From Deltaproteobacteria bacterium (lineage in GTDB: Bacteria > Myxococcota_A > Polyangia > Haliangiales > Haliangiaceae), in the NCBI GenBank assembly GCA_029565465.1, contig JAKQOD010000101.1:1-52251 (forward strand): a stretch of DNA of 52,251 nucleotides, written 5' to 3'. Below the pieces are notes generated by a model that worked only from the letters and a program-made list of their open reading frames with translations, searched no databases and was not told the DNA's origin. Position 1 is the first letter of the stretch. Each line of letters starts with the position of its first letter. This document shows, in pieces, positions 1 to 8,818 of the stretch. The position numbers and the translations under genes were made by a program.

Positions 1-396
1 CAAGCCGCAAGCCGCCAGCAAGTGCCGACGCGCCCAACCGCAAAGCGTCGAGTTATTGCGCTTGCCGTCGGAGTCACCGCCGTCGTTGCGGCTGCAGGGT
101 ATTGGGCGCTGCAGCCCAACGCTAAGACGCCACCCTTGTCGGCGCCCACAAGCGGGTCGGCGAGCGTTAGCGTTGACCAGCGGCCCACGGCGGCGCCGCC
201 GGTTCGAACAGACGCCGCCAGCGTGCCGTTGGTGCAGCCAGCGCCCGTGGATGTGCCGTCGGTGCAGCCAGCGCCAACTGCGAAAACCAAGCCAGCAGCG
301 CTGCCCAAAACGCCAACCCCTACCGTCGCAAAACCCGCCACCGATAATCGCGACAAAGATTCCTACGAAGATCCGTACGGCTCAACTGCTCCCTAA
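1..396 (+). CDS. C-terminal part of a membrane protein, probably a Ser/Thr kinase (cut by window start)
   Basis: The frame is open back to base 1, so this is most likely the end of a longer gene; a GTG at 22 could start a stand-alone protein but has no ribosome site visible. A basic stretch (TAKRR) is followed by one membrane span (about VIALAVGVTAVVAAAGYWAL) and then a Pro/Ala/Thr-rich tail ending DPYGSTAP. Positive-inside charge puts the tail outside the cytoplasm. In myxobacteria this arrangement is typical of the C-terminus of transmembrane Hanks-type Ser/Thr kinases; no kinase motif is visible here, so that is inference. The tail contains a 30-bp-period repeat (VPLVQPAP / VPSVQPAP). Nine bases separate it from the FG-GAP lipoprotein gene, suggesting co-transcription. 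Confidence 0.6.
   Translation, partial: QAASRQQVPTRPTAKRRVIALAVGVTAVVAAAGYWALQPNAKTPPLSAPTSGSASVSVDQRPTAAPPVRTDAASVPLVQPAPVDVPSVQPAPTAKTKPAALPKTPTPTVAKPATDNRDKDSYEDPYGSTAP
223..275 (+). repeat. two-copy 30-bp-period repeat in the Pro-rich tail
   Basis: A 23-base stretch at 223-245 recurs at 253-275 with one mismatch. It encodes two copies of VP-V/S-VQPAP in the proline-rich linker, consistent with local duplication in a low-complexity tail. Confidence 0.8.
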
Positions 397-405
397 AGAG
401 GCAAC

Positions 406-2310
406 ATGAAACCTTCAATGATGCTCTGGCTATCGTTTGCATTGTGCGTCGGCTGCGGCGATTACAACGCGGTCGCGACTGGCGTCTGTGGCAACTTGGT
501 CACCGAGCCAGGCGAACAGTGCGACGGCCAAGCCGATTGCATTGCCGACGGTGCATTTGCCTGCCGGTTGCGTTGTGAAGCTGGCGTGGTCGACTGCCCA
601 GGGGCGCTCGGCTGCTCTGCGGATGGCGCGTGTATCGCACCGACCGGCGCTTTCATCGACGTAGCGGCGGCGCAGCGTTTTGAAATGCCAGCTGATAGCA
701 TCGTTGTTGGCGACGTTGATGGCGACCGCAGAGATGATGTCATCGGCGTTGGCGAATCTATCCGCGTGCGCTTTGGCGCGGTGCGTGATCCGCTAACAAC
801 CAGCTATGAAAAGCGAATTCGTCCGCCAACCGGACCGGCCGCGATCGGCCAGATCGACGGTGTGGGGGGGCTTGACGTTGTTTTTCCGACGGCGGAAGGC
901 ATTTTTACCTTGGTGTCCAATGGCCGTGCGTTGGAGTCGATTCCATATACGAGTGCGGCAACGTTGCCAAGCGACGCGGCACGCGAGTGCGCGGCGACCG
1001 CTGGCTGGGCGATGTGTAGAGCGATTGACCTTAATCGCGATGGGCGGATCGACCGGATCGGGTTTCGAACCGGCTTTGATAATGTCGAGATTGAACTGGG
1101 GCGCACCAACTTGCCGCCGTTGCCGTTCGTGATTGATACCGTCGACATTGTCACCGATGTCACCGTCGGTGATTTTGACGGAGACGGCTTTGGCGATCTG
1201 GCATATGCAACGCGCTCCGCCACGGTCGGCGGCGCTGCTGGCGTGCACGTGGTGTACGGTGCGCCGCAGCCGGATGCCTTTGTGGCATCGGAACTCGTTA
1301 CCTCTGACGAGGTGGCGGGCATCGCTGCAACCGACATGAGCCAACCGGCAGATGGCATTGATGACATTGCGGTGTCGAAGCGGCGAGGCGAGACCACCGG
1401 TGTCGCGGTGTATCTTGGCGATTCCGCACGCGACTTGTCGGCACCGTTTGCGCTCGACGGCGGCCGCGGCAAACTCGATGTTCCATATGCGTTGGTTGCT
1501 GGCGAGTTCGTTGGTGGCCAAAACTCCGGCGTAGACGTGATGGCCTACGCACGCAATCCGGCGCAGCCTGGCAAGTCGTTCTTTTGGTGGTTGCGTGGTA
1601 CCAACGACGCGCAACTTTCGGTTGGTGCGGTTGACGAAGTTGACAATAGCAAACTCGACTTTATCAACGATGCCTGGCAAGTCGGCGACCTCGTGACCGA
1701 CTTGTCGGTAGGTAACAACGGGCCCGACGAAGTGATCGGGTTATCGCCGGTGGCGGAAGGCTGCACGGGGCCGGCGTTGACGGTTGCGGTCCCAAGCGCG
1801 CGGTTCACCGCCACGGCGTTGATACGCAGCGCGTGCCTCGCGGTGCCCGGCAGCAGCTGGCAACCCACAAAGGTTGGGCTGGTTCGCGGCAGTTCGGAAC
1901 GGGCCATCAGCATCGCTCAGCGTGGCACGTCGTGGTGGCTTGGCCAAGCGGCTCGCCTCGACGAAGCGACGGCCAACAAAACGCTCACCGGCGTCGAACT
2001 TGAGCTACCCGCCGGTTGTCGCGCACCCCAAATTTGGCAACAGAGCCCCAACGCTGGCACTGCGGTGTCGTGGAGTTGTGATAGCGCGACCAACACCCAA
2101 ATCTTGGTCGCGCGCTACAGCACCAATGCCACGGGTGGTGCAAAGCCCGCCGAGCAAACTGTCATTGCAACGGTAAGTCGAGGAGCGCAACACCTCACTG
2201 GCGACTTTAATGGCGATGGCCTCGTCGATGTTGCGGTTCGCCAAGGGCGCGAGTTGACCGTGCTTTTGCAGTGTTCTGAAGATATGGTAGGCACCACGCC
2301 AGGCTGCTGA
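406..2310 (+). CDS. FG-GAP (VCBS-type) repeat lipoprotein
   Basis: 634 aa. The N-terminus MKPSMMLWLSFALCVGCG is a lipoprotein signal with a near-standard lipobox (CVG-C), followed by a Cys-rich module beginning CGNLVTEPGEQCDG, a pattern common in secreted myxobacterial proteins. The body has integrin-like FG-GAP repeats with Ca-binding loops: DVDGDRRDD (about residue 104), DLNRDGRIDR (about 208), DFDGDGFGDLAY (about 257) and DFNGDGLVDVAV near the end. Such repeats fold as a beta-propeller that binds calcium and often mediates adhesion or scaffolding; no catalytic domain is visible. It likely sits on the outer membrane. The stop TGA overlaps the next ATG by one base (2310), so the two genes are probably translationally coupled. 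Confidence 0.85.
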   Translation: MKPSMMLWLSFALCVGCGDYNAVATGVCGNLVTEPGEQCDGQADCIADGAFACRLRCEAGVVDCPGALGCSADGACIAPTGAFIDVAAAQRFEMPADSIVVGDVDGDRRDDVIGVGESIRVRFGAVRDPLTTSYEKRIRPPTGPAAIGQIDGVGGLDVVFPTAEGIFTLVSNGRALESIPYTSAATLPSDAARECAATAGWAMCRAIDLNRDGRIDRIGFRTGFDNVEIELGRTNLPPLPFVIDTVDIVTDVTVGDFDGDGFGDLAYATRSATVGGAAGVHVVYGAPQPDAFVASELVTSDEVAGIAATDMSQPADGIDDIAVSKRRGETTGVAVYLGDSARDLSAPFALDGGRGKLDVPYALVAGEFVGGQNSGVDVMAYARNPAQPGKSFFWWLRGTNDAQLSVGAVDEVDNSKLDFINDAWQVGDLVTDLSVGNNGPDEVIGLSPVAEGCTGPALTVAVPSARFTATALIRSACLAVPGSSWQPTKVGLVRGSSERAISIAQRGTSWWLGQAARLDEATANKTLTGVELELPAGCRAPQIWQQSPNAGTAVSWSCDSATNTQILVARYSTNATGGAKPAEQTVIATVSRGAQHLTGDFNGDGLVDVAVRQGRELTVLLQCSEDMVGTTPGC

Positions 2311-3485
2311 TGCGCTACTCAATTGCCACCACAACTCTCAGTACTGCCAGCTTGCTGGTTGCGGCGACTGCGCATGCGCAGGCTGTTGATGTCGCGGCTG
2401 CGCAGGCGGCGTTTCGCGTTGGCGCGCAAGCGTTTAAAGCGAACCAGTTCGACGTTGCTGCAAAATCATTTGAGCAAGCGTATGAATTTGACCCGCGGCC
2501 GGAAACCGCTTTTTCGATCGCGCAAGCGAATCGTCGTCAGTATTACTTCGACAAACAGCCATGGCGGCTAGCGCGCGCAGTGCAACTGTATCAAGCGTAT
2601 CTCACCAAGTTGCCCAAAGGCCCACGTGCCAACGACGCCATCGATCGGCTCGGTGAAATTGAACCACTGCTGCGCGAACTTAAAGCGCGCGGCGAGCTGC
2701 AACCCTACTCACCGCCAATCAAAACTGAGCTTGTGGTTGGTGCTGAAGTTGAAAAGGCGGATGTCACGGTTGACGGTGCAGCCGTTCAGTTGTGGGATCC
2801 GGTAAGTGTTACGCCAGGTGCGCACGAAATCACCTTGGCTGCGCCAGGCTATGAACTTGAACGCCGCCGAGTCGTGATTGCTGAAGGGCGATTTGTGCCG
2901 ATCGACATGGCGCTACGCCCCAAACCAGCGCGGCTCGATGTTCATACCGAAGCCGGTGCAACCCTGTTTATCGACGGGCGACGCATTGGTGGCTTGCCAC
3001 GGCCGCAAATGAGCGTGGTCGCGGGCAACCACTATGTCAGCGTGACCCGGCGTGGGCGCGAGCCGTTTAATCAAGAGATCAATTTGCAGCGTGACCAAGC
3101 GTTTCGGCTCGACGCGCCGCTGCAGGTAACCGCTCAGCGCCGCGCTGCGCAGTATGTGTTGTTGGGCGCCGCCACCGTCGGGCTTGGCAGCATTGGCTTT
3201 GCAACCGCAGCATGGGTTGCACACGACGATGCAAAATCCTTGGATGCCAAACGCCAACGCGGCGAGGCGAGTGCTGCGGATTTACAAGCCTACAATCAGC
3301 GCGTCGCGGATATTGATCGCCGCACCAATATTGCGATCGGCGTCGGTGTTTCGGCCGCGGTGATTGGCGCGATTGGAGTTGGGCTCTATTGGTTCGACGA
3401 ATCATCGCCAGGGCTAAGCCCGAAAGTTGTGAGCCCGGTAATTGGTTCAGAAAGTGTTGGCGTCAGCTTCAGCGGCGGTTTCTAA
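2310..3485 (+). CDS. TPR/PEGA-domain membrane protein
   Basis: 391 aa. A cleavable-looking signal (ends TAHAQA) leads into a TPR-like helical region (about residues 28-125, AFKANQFDVAAKSFEQAYEF pattern) and two PEGA-like beta modules (about 140-195 and 198-262; for example VTVDGAAVQLWDPVSVTPGAHE and LFIDGRRIGGLPRP). Two hydrophobic spans follow at about 275-302 and 335-358. PEGA proteins are surface or envelope proteins; TPR plus PEGA plus C-terminal spans is a recurrent myxobacterial design often found near Ser/Thr kinases. The ATG overlaps the stop of the FG-GAP gene. Its tail lies 2 bp from the convergent anti-sigma gene with no terminator hairpin between them. Confidence 0.8.
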   Translation: MRYSIATTTLSTASLLVAATAHAQAVDVAAAQAAFRVGAQAFKANQFDVAAKSFEQAYEFDPRPETAFSIAQANRRQYYFDKQPWRLARAVQLYQAYLTKLPKGPRANDAIDRLGEIEPLLRELKARGELQPYSPPIKTELVVGAEVEKADVTVDGAAVQLWDPVSVTPGAHEITLAAPGYELERRRVVIAEGRFVPIDMALRPKPARLDVHTEAGATLFIDGRRIGGLPRPQMSVVAGNHYVSVTRRGREPFNQEINLQRDQAFRLDAPLQVTAQRRAAQYVLLGAATVGLGSIGFATAAWVAHDDAKSLDAKRQRGEASAADLQAYNQRVADIDRRTNIAIGVGVSAAVIGAIGVGLYWFDESSPGLSPKVVSPVIGSESVGVSFSGGF

Positions 3486-3487
3486 CG

Positions 3488-4336
3488 CTACTCACTAACG
3501 ACAATCACGTGCGAGCGATCGGATACCACCGCGCCGGCGGCGGCTTCGAGCGTAACCATAAATTGCCGCGCGTCGCTGACTTTCACGCGTGGTGAAAAGG
3601 GCACCACGGTGTTGCCGCTGCTGGCATCAAACAGCCCCGCGTCGACGGGGAATTTGTCGTCGCGTTGCCGATCAAAGATCCAAAGTTGGTAGCGTTGATT
3701 GCCTGCTTCATTGGCAGGCAGCCCGCGTAGTTCGAGCACGCCTTGTTGCGCTTTGCCATTCCAGCGCACGCTGCCGGCGACGCCGGCTGCGCCGGGTGTG
3801 TTCGTTGCCATCGGGATCGTTTGCGCATCTGGATTGTTTGGCGCAACAGCGGCTTGATTGGCTTGGGCGCTGGCTTGCCCAGCGGCGCGGTTTGGCCCAC
3901 TTGCAAACGCCCAGACCGCAATGCCTGCCGCCGCCGCTGCAGTTGCCCAACCACCGACCAGCCACGCGGTGCGGGTAGGCAACGTTTTGCGAGGTGAACG
4001 TGCCGCGCGCGCTGCAAGGTCGTTCGCGGTAACGGCTTGCAGTACTGGCGCCGTAAGCACGGCAGCTACCGCAGGCACCGCAGGCGCCGTCGCGGAAGCA
4101 TTGTAGGTAGGGCTTTTGGCAACCGCGGCTGCAAAGATCTTGTCGGCTAAATCTGTTGGCAATTCGTCGTCATGTTTGGTCGCTAGCTCAATCATTACAC
4201 CGGCGGTGTCGAATGATTCATTGTCGGCGACACCAAGCGCGGCAAGTTCGTCGGCTTCCGCAGCAGTGAGGCCTTGGCTGGCGCGCATGATTAACAGTTC
4301 TTGCGCTCGCATCGTTTCAAAATCGGTGAGCTTCAC
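3488..4336 (-). CDS. anti-sigma factor, RskA-like
   Basis: 282 aa, GTG start. The N-terminal about 95 residues are helical (EELLIMRASQGLTAAEADELAALG-type pattern) as in anti-sigma domains that clamp an ECF sigma factor, but I see no HxxxCxxC zinc motif. One membrane span lies at about 124-145 (AWLVGGWATAAAAAGIAVWAF). The outer domain matches the RskA C-terminal pattern: YQLWIFDRQRD, DAGLFDASSGN, FMVTLEAAAGAV. It should hold the neighbouring ECF sigma at the membrane until released by regulated proteolysis. Its GTGA start overlaps the TGA of the sigma gene, the usual arrangement of a cognate pair. Confidence 0.85.
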   Translation of the reverse strand: MKLTDFETMRAQELLIMRASQGLTAAEADELAALGVADNESFDTAGVMIELATKHDDELPTDLADKIFAAAVAKSPTYNASATAPAVPAVAAVLTAPVLQAVTANDLAARAARSPRKTLPTRTAWLVGGWATAAAAAGIAVWAFASGPNRAAGQASAQANQAAVAPNNPDAQTIPMATNTPGAAGVAGSVRWNGKAQQGVLELRGLPANEAGNQRYQLWIFDRQRDDKFPVDAGLFDASSGNTVVPFSPRVKVSDARQFMVTLEAAAGAVVSDRSHVIVVSE

Positions 4337-4965
4337 GATGGCTCCTGTTCCACGGTGGCGGAGGTTGCTGCTTGCACCGCAAGCAAGCCTCGGCGCGCGT
4401 GGGCTTTCACCGTGCCCAATGGCATCGCGAGCTTATCCGCGATCTCTTGATGTGAGAGCCCGTAACAAATCGAAAGTAATAGTACGTCGCGCTGTCCCGG
4501 TGTTAGTTGTTCAATTGCGCGGGCGGCAGCATTGGCTTGGACCGCGACATCAGGTGGCGCGTTCGCGCCGTCGACCAGTAGCAGCAATTCATCATCGCTG
4601 TCGCACACGGGTTGGGTCTGCAACCGTCGTCGGCGGTCGATCAAGCGGCGGCGTGCAATCATCATGACGAACGTCGTTTCTTTGCCAACCTTGCTGTCAA
4701 AGCGGCCCGCACTTTTCCACAAGTCGATGAAGATTTCTTGCACGGCATCTTCGGCGGTAGCGCGTTCAAACCGGCGAGCCATCGACCAAATGAGGCGGCC
4801 GTAACGCGCAATAACTTGTTTGATGGCTTCAGCATCGCCATTGGCAACATGCGGCAAAAGCGCAATTTGAACGGTCGTATCCGCAGCCGCAGCCATAACG
4901 TGCGCCGAGTCTATCGCACCCTGGTTGGCGAAGACCATCCTGGCGGCAGTCGCAGTTGCAGGCAT
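4333..4965 (-). CDS. ECF RNA polymerase sigma factor
   Basis: About 210 aa from the ATG at 4965. Region 2 is clear (AEAIKQVIARYGRLIWSMARRF, then AVQEIFIDLWKSAGRFD, then ETTFVMMIARRRLIDRRRR) and region 4 is a helix-turn-helix (LTPGQRDVLLLSICYGLSHQEIADKL, MPLGTVKAHARRGL). It directs RNA polymerase to a small regulon and is controlled by the overlapping RskA-like anti-sigma gene, resembling SigK/RskA pairs. The start is uncertain: ATGs at 4965, 4938 and 4896 are all in frame and none has a good ribosome site. The open frame runs on to 5193, but the residues upstream of 4965 look non-coding. Confidence 0.9.
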   Translation of the reverse strand: MPATATAARMVFANQGAIDSAHVMAAAADTTVQIALLPHVANGDAEAIKQVIARYGRLIWSMARRFERATAEDAVQEIFIDLWKSAGRFDSKVGKETTFVMMIARRRLIDRRRRLQTQPVCDSDDELLLLVDGANAPPDVAVQANAAARAIEQLTPGQRDVLLLSICYGLSHQEIADKLAMPLGTVKAHARRGLLAVQAATSATVEQEPS

Positions 4966-5089
4966 AAGAGGGCTTTCGCATAAACCGCGCAAATGGATGC
5001 AGCTGCGCGCGTTTTTCGCTAGGACCGCCGCCGCTGCCCTTGAATGGGTCGCCGGGCCGCCGTTCGGACCTTTGCGCCGGCTCGCCGCG

Positions 5090-5599
5090 TCAGAGGCCAG
5101 GTGTGCGAATCGCGCGCGGGCCGCGGACCGAGACGCCTGTTTTGTCGATCCAGACATCGATGTAGTTGCCAACGAGGCCATCGACCTCAACATGCGGAAC
5201 CGAAAATGTCTCGGCGTCAGCGTGGCCTAGGTCTTCGTCGCGCACTTCAACGGTGTGTTCGCCTTGGCTGACCACGAACTGCCCTCCGTCTTGGCTGGCC
5301 GGAGGCGTTCGAACAATGATTTGGTTGGTGGCGCTAGCGCAGGGCCATTGGACCTTACGTGCGATGTTGCCATCGATGACCACGGACAAATGGCGCTGTC
5401 CTTTGGCGCACGCATCACTTGAGTCGTGGATGCTGACGTGGATTGTTCGGACGTCATCGCCAAGCGTCTGCAAGCGCTCCGCAAGTGATGCGCAGGCACC
5501 GTTGTTGGCTGGCGTGGCCGCGTGTTGCGCTGGATGCTGGCAGCCCGCCGCGAGCACCACGAGTCCAAGCCCAATTTCTACCGATGCTCTGATGTGCAC
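5090..5599 (-). CDS. small lipoprotein, unknown function
   Basis: 169 aa. The GTG start at 5599 is supported by a TANNNT hexamer (TAGCAT on the minus strand, 5606-5611) exactly 6 nt upstream, the leaderless pattern seen at other genes here. The signal ends LVVLAAGC, a good lipobox. The mature part (LQTLGDDVRTIHVSIHDSSD, HLSVVIDGN, GEHTVEVRDED) looks like a single beta-sandwich with conserved-looking VDGLVGNYIDVWIDKTG near the end. I do not recognise a family. It lies 124 bp upstream of the sigma factor on the same strand and could be read with it or alone. Confidence 0.7.
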   Translation of the reverse strand: MHIRASVEIGLGLVVLAAGCQHPAQHAATPANNGACASLAERLQTLGDDVRTIHVSIHDSSDACAKGQRHLSVVIDGNIARKVQWPCASATNQIIVRTPPASQDGGQFVVSQGEHTVEVRDEDLGHADAETFSVPHVEVDGLVGNYIDVWIDKTGVSVRGPRAIRTPGL

Positions 5600-5605
5600 A
5601 GCGCG

Positions 5606-5611
5606 ATGCTA
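5606..5611 (-). promoter_or_regulatory. -10-like TANNNT 6 nt before GTG start (5599)
   Basis: TAGCAT on the minus strand, 6 nt before the start codon and with no Shine-Dalgarno; fits a leaderless promoter. Confidence 0.5.
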
Positions 5612-5746
5612 CGCCACCTTGTCGAAAACTTCATTCGTTGCGCGCCGCAGGTTGCAGCGCTGTACGTGGTGCCCACCGCTGCTTAGTTTTTAGGTCAATG
5701 AGTAACTCACGCGGCTCGACGCCGTGCTGGGTGCAGCCTTCCGGGC

Positions 5747-5752
5747 TACACT
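5747..5752 (+). promoter_or_regulatory. -10-like TANNNT 6 nt before ATG (5759)
   Basis: TACACT followed by 6 nt and the ATG of the MBL-fold hydrolase; no Shine-Dalgarno. Fits a leaderless promoter. Confidence 0.5.
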
Positions 5753-5758
5753 GGCGCC

Positions 5759-6781
5759 ATGGCAACTGATGTACAGCGTGCCGGGCTACGCAACGAGCGA
5801 GTCCGCGCGTCGAAGCAATTTCGCGACGGCCATTTTGTAAATACGTCGGGCGTGGGCACGCAGTTACAAGGCTCGAAGCTCGCTGTGATGGGCGAGTTTT
5901 TCTTTCGCAAAGGTCAACGCGTGCCGTCGCTGCCGTTGCCCATCGAAAAGCCGCACGAACATTGGGCCAGCGCGCCGAATCGCACGTTGCGCACCACGTG
6001 GCTTGGCCACAGCACCGTGTTGCTTGAACAAGATGGCAAACGCATTTTGACGGATCCAGTATTTGGTAAGCGCGCTTCGCCGCTGTCGTTCGCAGGGCCC
6101 AAGCGATTTCATCCGGTACCTGCAACCCTTGCCGAACTGCCAAAGCTCGACGTCGTAGTCCTGTCGCATGATCACTTCGATCACTTGTGTAGCGAGTCAA
6201 TTACAACGCTAGCCCGCATGAACGTGCCGATCGTGACCTCGCTTGGCGTCGGTGCCGACCTTGAAAAGTTTGGCTTTAACCCAGCGTTGGTGCATGAGCT
6301 CGATTGGCATCAGAGCATTGAAGTCAACGGCGTCAAAATCACTGCAACACCGTCGCAGCATTTTTCAGGCCGTGGTCCGCTGCGCAATCGCACGTTGTGG
6401 TCATCGTGGGTGATGCAAACCGAAACCCGCAAAACCTTTTTCTCCGGCGACACGGGGCTGACTGACGAGTTTGTCGAGGTCGGCAGAACCTACGGACCGT
6501 TTGATCTTGTGATGCTTGAAGTTGGTGCGTTTCATCCGTCGTGGGGCAGCATTCATCTGGGGCCAGCCAACGCGCTCAAAGCTTTTGAGATGCTTGGCGG
6601 TGGCACCTTGCTGCCGGTGCATTGGGGTACGTTCAATCTTGGCTTACACGATTGGAACGAGCCGGCGGAAACATTGCTGACGCTTGCTGCGATAAGCGGT
6701 CAACGCATCGTCACACCGCGGCTCGGGCAAGTCTTTGAACCTGAGCTTGTCGACGGCGCGACGCCATGGTGGCGGTTCTAG
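5759..6781 (+). CDS. MBL-fold metal-dependent hydrolase (RomA/NAPE-PLD-like)
   Basis: 340 aa. The metal-binding motif SHDHFDH lies at residues 136-142, preceded by TTWLGHSTVLLEQDGKRILTDP (about 79-100), which is characteristic of the UlaG/RomA/NAPE-PLD branch of metallo-beta-lactamase-fold proteins. Further ligands are expected in FSGDTGLTDEF and LPVHWGTFNL. No signal peptide, so cytoplasmic. The family cleaves phosphodiester or lactone bonds, NAPE-PLD being a phospholipase D; the substrate here cannot be told. The N-terminal segment with FRDGHFVN and FFFRKGQRVPSLPLP is usual for the family. The start is fixed by TACACT 6 nt upstream. Confidence 0.85.
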   Translation: MATDVQRAGLRNERVRASKQFRDGHFVNTSGVGTQLQGSKLAVMGEFFFRKGQRVPSLPLPIEKPHEHWASAPNRTLRTTWLGHSTVLLEQDGKRILTDPVFGKRASPLSFAGPKRFHPVPATLAELPKLDVVVLSHDHFDHLCSESITTLARMNVPIVTSLGVGADLEKFGFNPALVHELDWHQSIEVNGVKITATPSQHFSGRGPLRNRTLWSSWVMQTETRKTFFSGDTGLTDEFVEVGRTYGPFDLVMLEVGAFHPSWGSIHLGPANALKAFEMLGGGTLLPVHWGTFNLGLHDWNEPAETLLTLAAISGQRIVTPRLGQVFEPELVDGATPWWRF

Positions 6782-6837
6782 CTGCCGCATGTTCTCATCT
6801 TGCAAGTGTTAGAAGATCTTTGCGCAGCGTGGCACGT

Positions 6838-6843
6838 TATGAT
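6838..6843 (+). promoter_or_regulatory. -10-like TANNNT 6 nt before ATG (6850)
   Basis: TATGAT, 6 nt, then ATG; no Shine-Dalgarno. Supports 6850 as the start and a leaderless transcript. Confidence 0.5.
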
Positions 6844-6849
6844 CGGCCT

Positions 6850-7635
6850 ATGAGAATCTTCGGCAACCGCGGGCAGCAAGCAGCCGCCGCAATCATGTTG
6901 GCCTTGAGTGCCTGTGCAACGACGCACGCACGCGGGCCCAATGGCGCAAATGCTCCGACTGCATCACAACCCGTGATCTTGACGACGGCAGCGCTCACAA
7001 AAGTGCCGATCCGATGGCACGCTGAACTCGCAAGCCAGCCGCCGACCATTGGTGTGCCGTCGGCGTGGCATCTGCACGGCCCGGGACCGCTCAACGAAGT
7101 AATGTTGGCGCGCATCAAACAGTTGACGCACGCCGTAGTGCAGGTTGAATCAGAGGATATGTCGCAAGATGTATCGGCAGCGGAAGTTGCCGACGAGGGC
7201 TGGTGGTTGGATTTGCAGTTTGATTCGGCAGTCCTTCCATATGTACTTGCGATGCCGCAAATTACCTTGGCAATTCCCGCGCATTCCTACTGGCCATTTG
7301 ACCCGTGCCAAACGAGCCCAGGGGTCACGAAGTGCAAGGGCGGCTACACGGATAGCGTGTTGCGCGAAGCGCTTGCGGTTGGCGCCAGCCCCATTGTTCG
7401 TGGTCTAGCGAAGATCGAAGGTTGCATGGACCCGGGCCGAACCGAAACGCTGGCTCGGCTCGGCGTGCTGGTGTCGTCGGTAATTGCCGGAAAGCAGTGC
7501 GGCTACACGATCCTCGGCGTCGGCATGCCCGTACGTTGGATCACCGATTTTGTTGCGTTGCCGTGGGTGACATCATTTGAAATGTCGCCGCCAAAGCAGC
7601 TAGATGGCCAAGCGGCTGCGCACGATTCAGAATAG
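6850..7635 (+). CDS. lipoprotein, unknown function
   Basis: 261 aa. I chose ATG 6850 over the longer frame from 6766, because the first 28 residues of the longer frame would precede a perfect lipoprotein signal (MRIFGNRG, hydrophobic stretch, LALSAC) and TATGAT lies 6 nt upstream of 6850. The mature protein has WHAELASQPPTIGVPSAWHLHGPGP, several Cys (DPCQTSPGVTKCKGG, EGCMDPGR, KQCGYT) that could form disulfides, and a hydrophobic C-terminal third. I do not recognise the family. It is 68 bp downstream of the MBL hydrolase but has its own promoter-like hexamer. Confidence 0.7.
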   Translation: MRIFGNRGQQAAAAIMLALSACATTHARGPNGANAPTASQPVILTTAALTKVPIRWHAELASQPPTIGVPSAWHLHGPGPLNEVMLARIKQLTHAVVQVESEDMSQDVSAAEVADEGWWLDLQFDSAVLPYVLAMPQITLAIPAHSYWPFDPCQTSPGVTKCKGGYTDSVLREALAVGASPIVRGLAKIEGCMDPGRTETLARLGVLVSSVIAGKQCGYTILGVGMPVRWITDFVALPWVTSFEMSPPKQLDGQAAAHDSE

Positions 7636-7724
7636 GCCGCGATGCGTTGGGGACTTCGTGGTTACGGTGAATTTTGCTAATACCTGACATATGGATGTCA
7701 AAAGCACGTGTTAACCACTTGAAC

Positions 7725-8354
7725 ATGAAGCTTTACTCATTCCCCATGTCATCCAACGCTCGTCGCGCCATGTTGGTGGTGCATCACCTCGAACTGCCGG
7801 TTGAAGTCGTGGTGGTCGACCTCGTGAAAGGCGGGCACAAAACCCCAGATTACGTCGCGTTGAATCCAAGCGGCAAAGTGCCAACGCTGGTCGACGGCGA
7901 TTTTGTGCTCACCGAATCATGGGCGATCATGGCGTATCTGGCTGATCAGAAGCCGGGGCCGCTATATCCGAGCGAACCCAAAGCGCGCGGCCATGTTCAA
8001 CAGTGGATGTTCTGGGCGGCGAGCCACGTGATGCCTCAGATCTCGGCGTTGAACTTTGAAAACATGCTCAAAGCATTTTTTAAGCTGGGGCCGACGGATC
8101 CGGCGCGGGTTGCGTTGGCAGAAAAAGAGTTGCGCACTGCGGCTGCCGTGCTTGATGCGGAACTCGGCAAACATACGTGGGTTGCCGGCGACACCTTGAC
8201 CATCGCTGATTTTGCGATTGCTGCGCCGCTTATGGCAACCGAACGCGCCAAGTTGCCAGTGACCGATTTTGTAAATCTGCAGCGCTGGTTCTCTGCCATC
8301 AAAGCGCTGCCAGCGTGGCAGGCTACGGAACCTACGATGGCATTGCCGACGTAA
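7725..8354 (+). CDS. glutathione S-transferase
   Basis: 209 aa. The N-terminal thioredoxin-fold half reads MKLYSFPMSSNARRAMLVVHH, with a Ser-rich active-site loop (PMSSNARR), then LNPSGKVPTLVDGD with the cis-proline after Val and TESWAIMAYLAD for the glutathione gamma-Glu contact. The C-terminal all-helical half contains ADTLTIADFAIAAPL-like sequence (residues about 149-166, GDTLTIADF N-capping box). It conjugates glutathione to electrophiles or reduces peroxides in the cytosol; theta/phi-like by eye. In-frame starts exist further up (TTG 7674, ATG 7695), but MKLYSFP is the usual GST N-terminus. Confidence 0.9.
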   Translation: MKLYSFPMSSNARRAMLVVHHLELPVEVVVVDLVKGGHKTPDYVALNPSGKVPTLVDGDFVLTESWAIMAYLADQKPGPLYPSEPKARGHVQQWMFWAASHVMPQISALNFENMLKAFFKLGPTDPARVALAEKELRTAAAVLDAELGKHTWVAGDTLTIADFAIAAPLMATERAKLPVTDFVNLQRWFSAIKALPAWQATEPTMALPT

Positions 8355-8397
8355 CCGACGCCTCCGATCGCACGCGCACTCGTTTCGACTACGGTAA

Positions 8398-8784
8398 TTA
8401 GTTTTGACGCTGCTCTCGCAAGTAGAGCAGGCGCGCCAGCATGGCAAGAAATCCAATCGAGCCAGTGCCTGCAACGACGGGCAACCACAACAACGGGCGC
8501 ATGCCTGCGGCCGTTGCTTGCGGAACGATGAGTGCCCAGCCAATGCTGGTGCTCAGCAACAAGTCGAACCAAATCTGATTGCCCCAAAGATCGCGGGTAT
8601 GATCGATCCAAAAGCCGGTGGGGCCCTCGACGACAACGGCGCTCACGCTGAATGCAAAGAACAATGCTGCAGCGCAGGCCGGCACGAGCCACGCATGTCG
8701 CATGATCGCGGGCCGCGTATTGGCCAGTGCAAAACCTACGAACAAGATTCCAGCGAATATGGGGAGCACGGCGACGAGCTGCAT
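8398..8784 (-). CDS. DUF2834-like four-span membrane protein
   Basis: 128 aa with four hydrophobic spans at about 1-21, 30-50, 70-88 and 97-119. The second half fits the DUF2834 pattern: an Asp-led span (NQIWFDLLLSTSIGW), a polar turn with GMRPLLW, then GSIGFLAMLARLLYLRE near the C-terminus. Function of the family is unknown; many members sit beside regulators or lipid genes. It is transcribed divergently from the XRE/MmyB-type regulator, and the 19-bp palindrome at 8819-8837 lies 35 bp upstream of its ATG, so it is the obvious target gene. Confidence 0.7.
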   Translation of the reverse strand: MQLVAVLPIFAGILFVGFALANTRPAIMRHAWLVPACAAALFFAFSVSAVVVEGPTGFWIDHTRDLWGNQIWFDLLLSTSIGWALIVPQATAAGMRPLLWLPVVAGTGSIGFLAMLARLLYLREQRQN

Positions 8785-8818
8785 ATGGCCTGGGGTACGG
8801 CACTTCGTCGGTTGATGC

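Noticed and set aside
793..1680. 295-aa open frame antisense to the FG-GAP gene
   Set aside because: Arg/His/Ala-rich shadow of a GC-rich gene; no start signal and no recognisable domain, while the plus strand has clear Ca-binding repeats.
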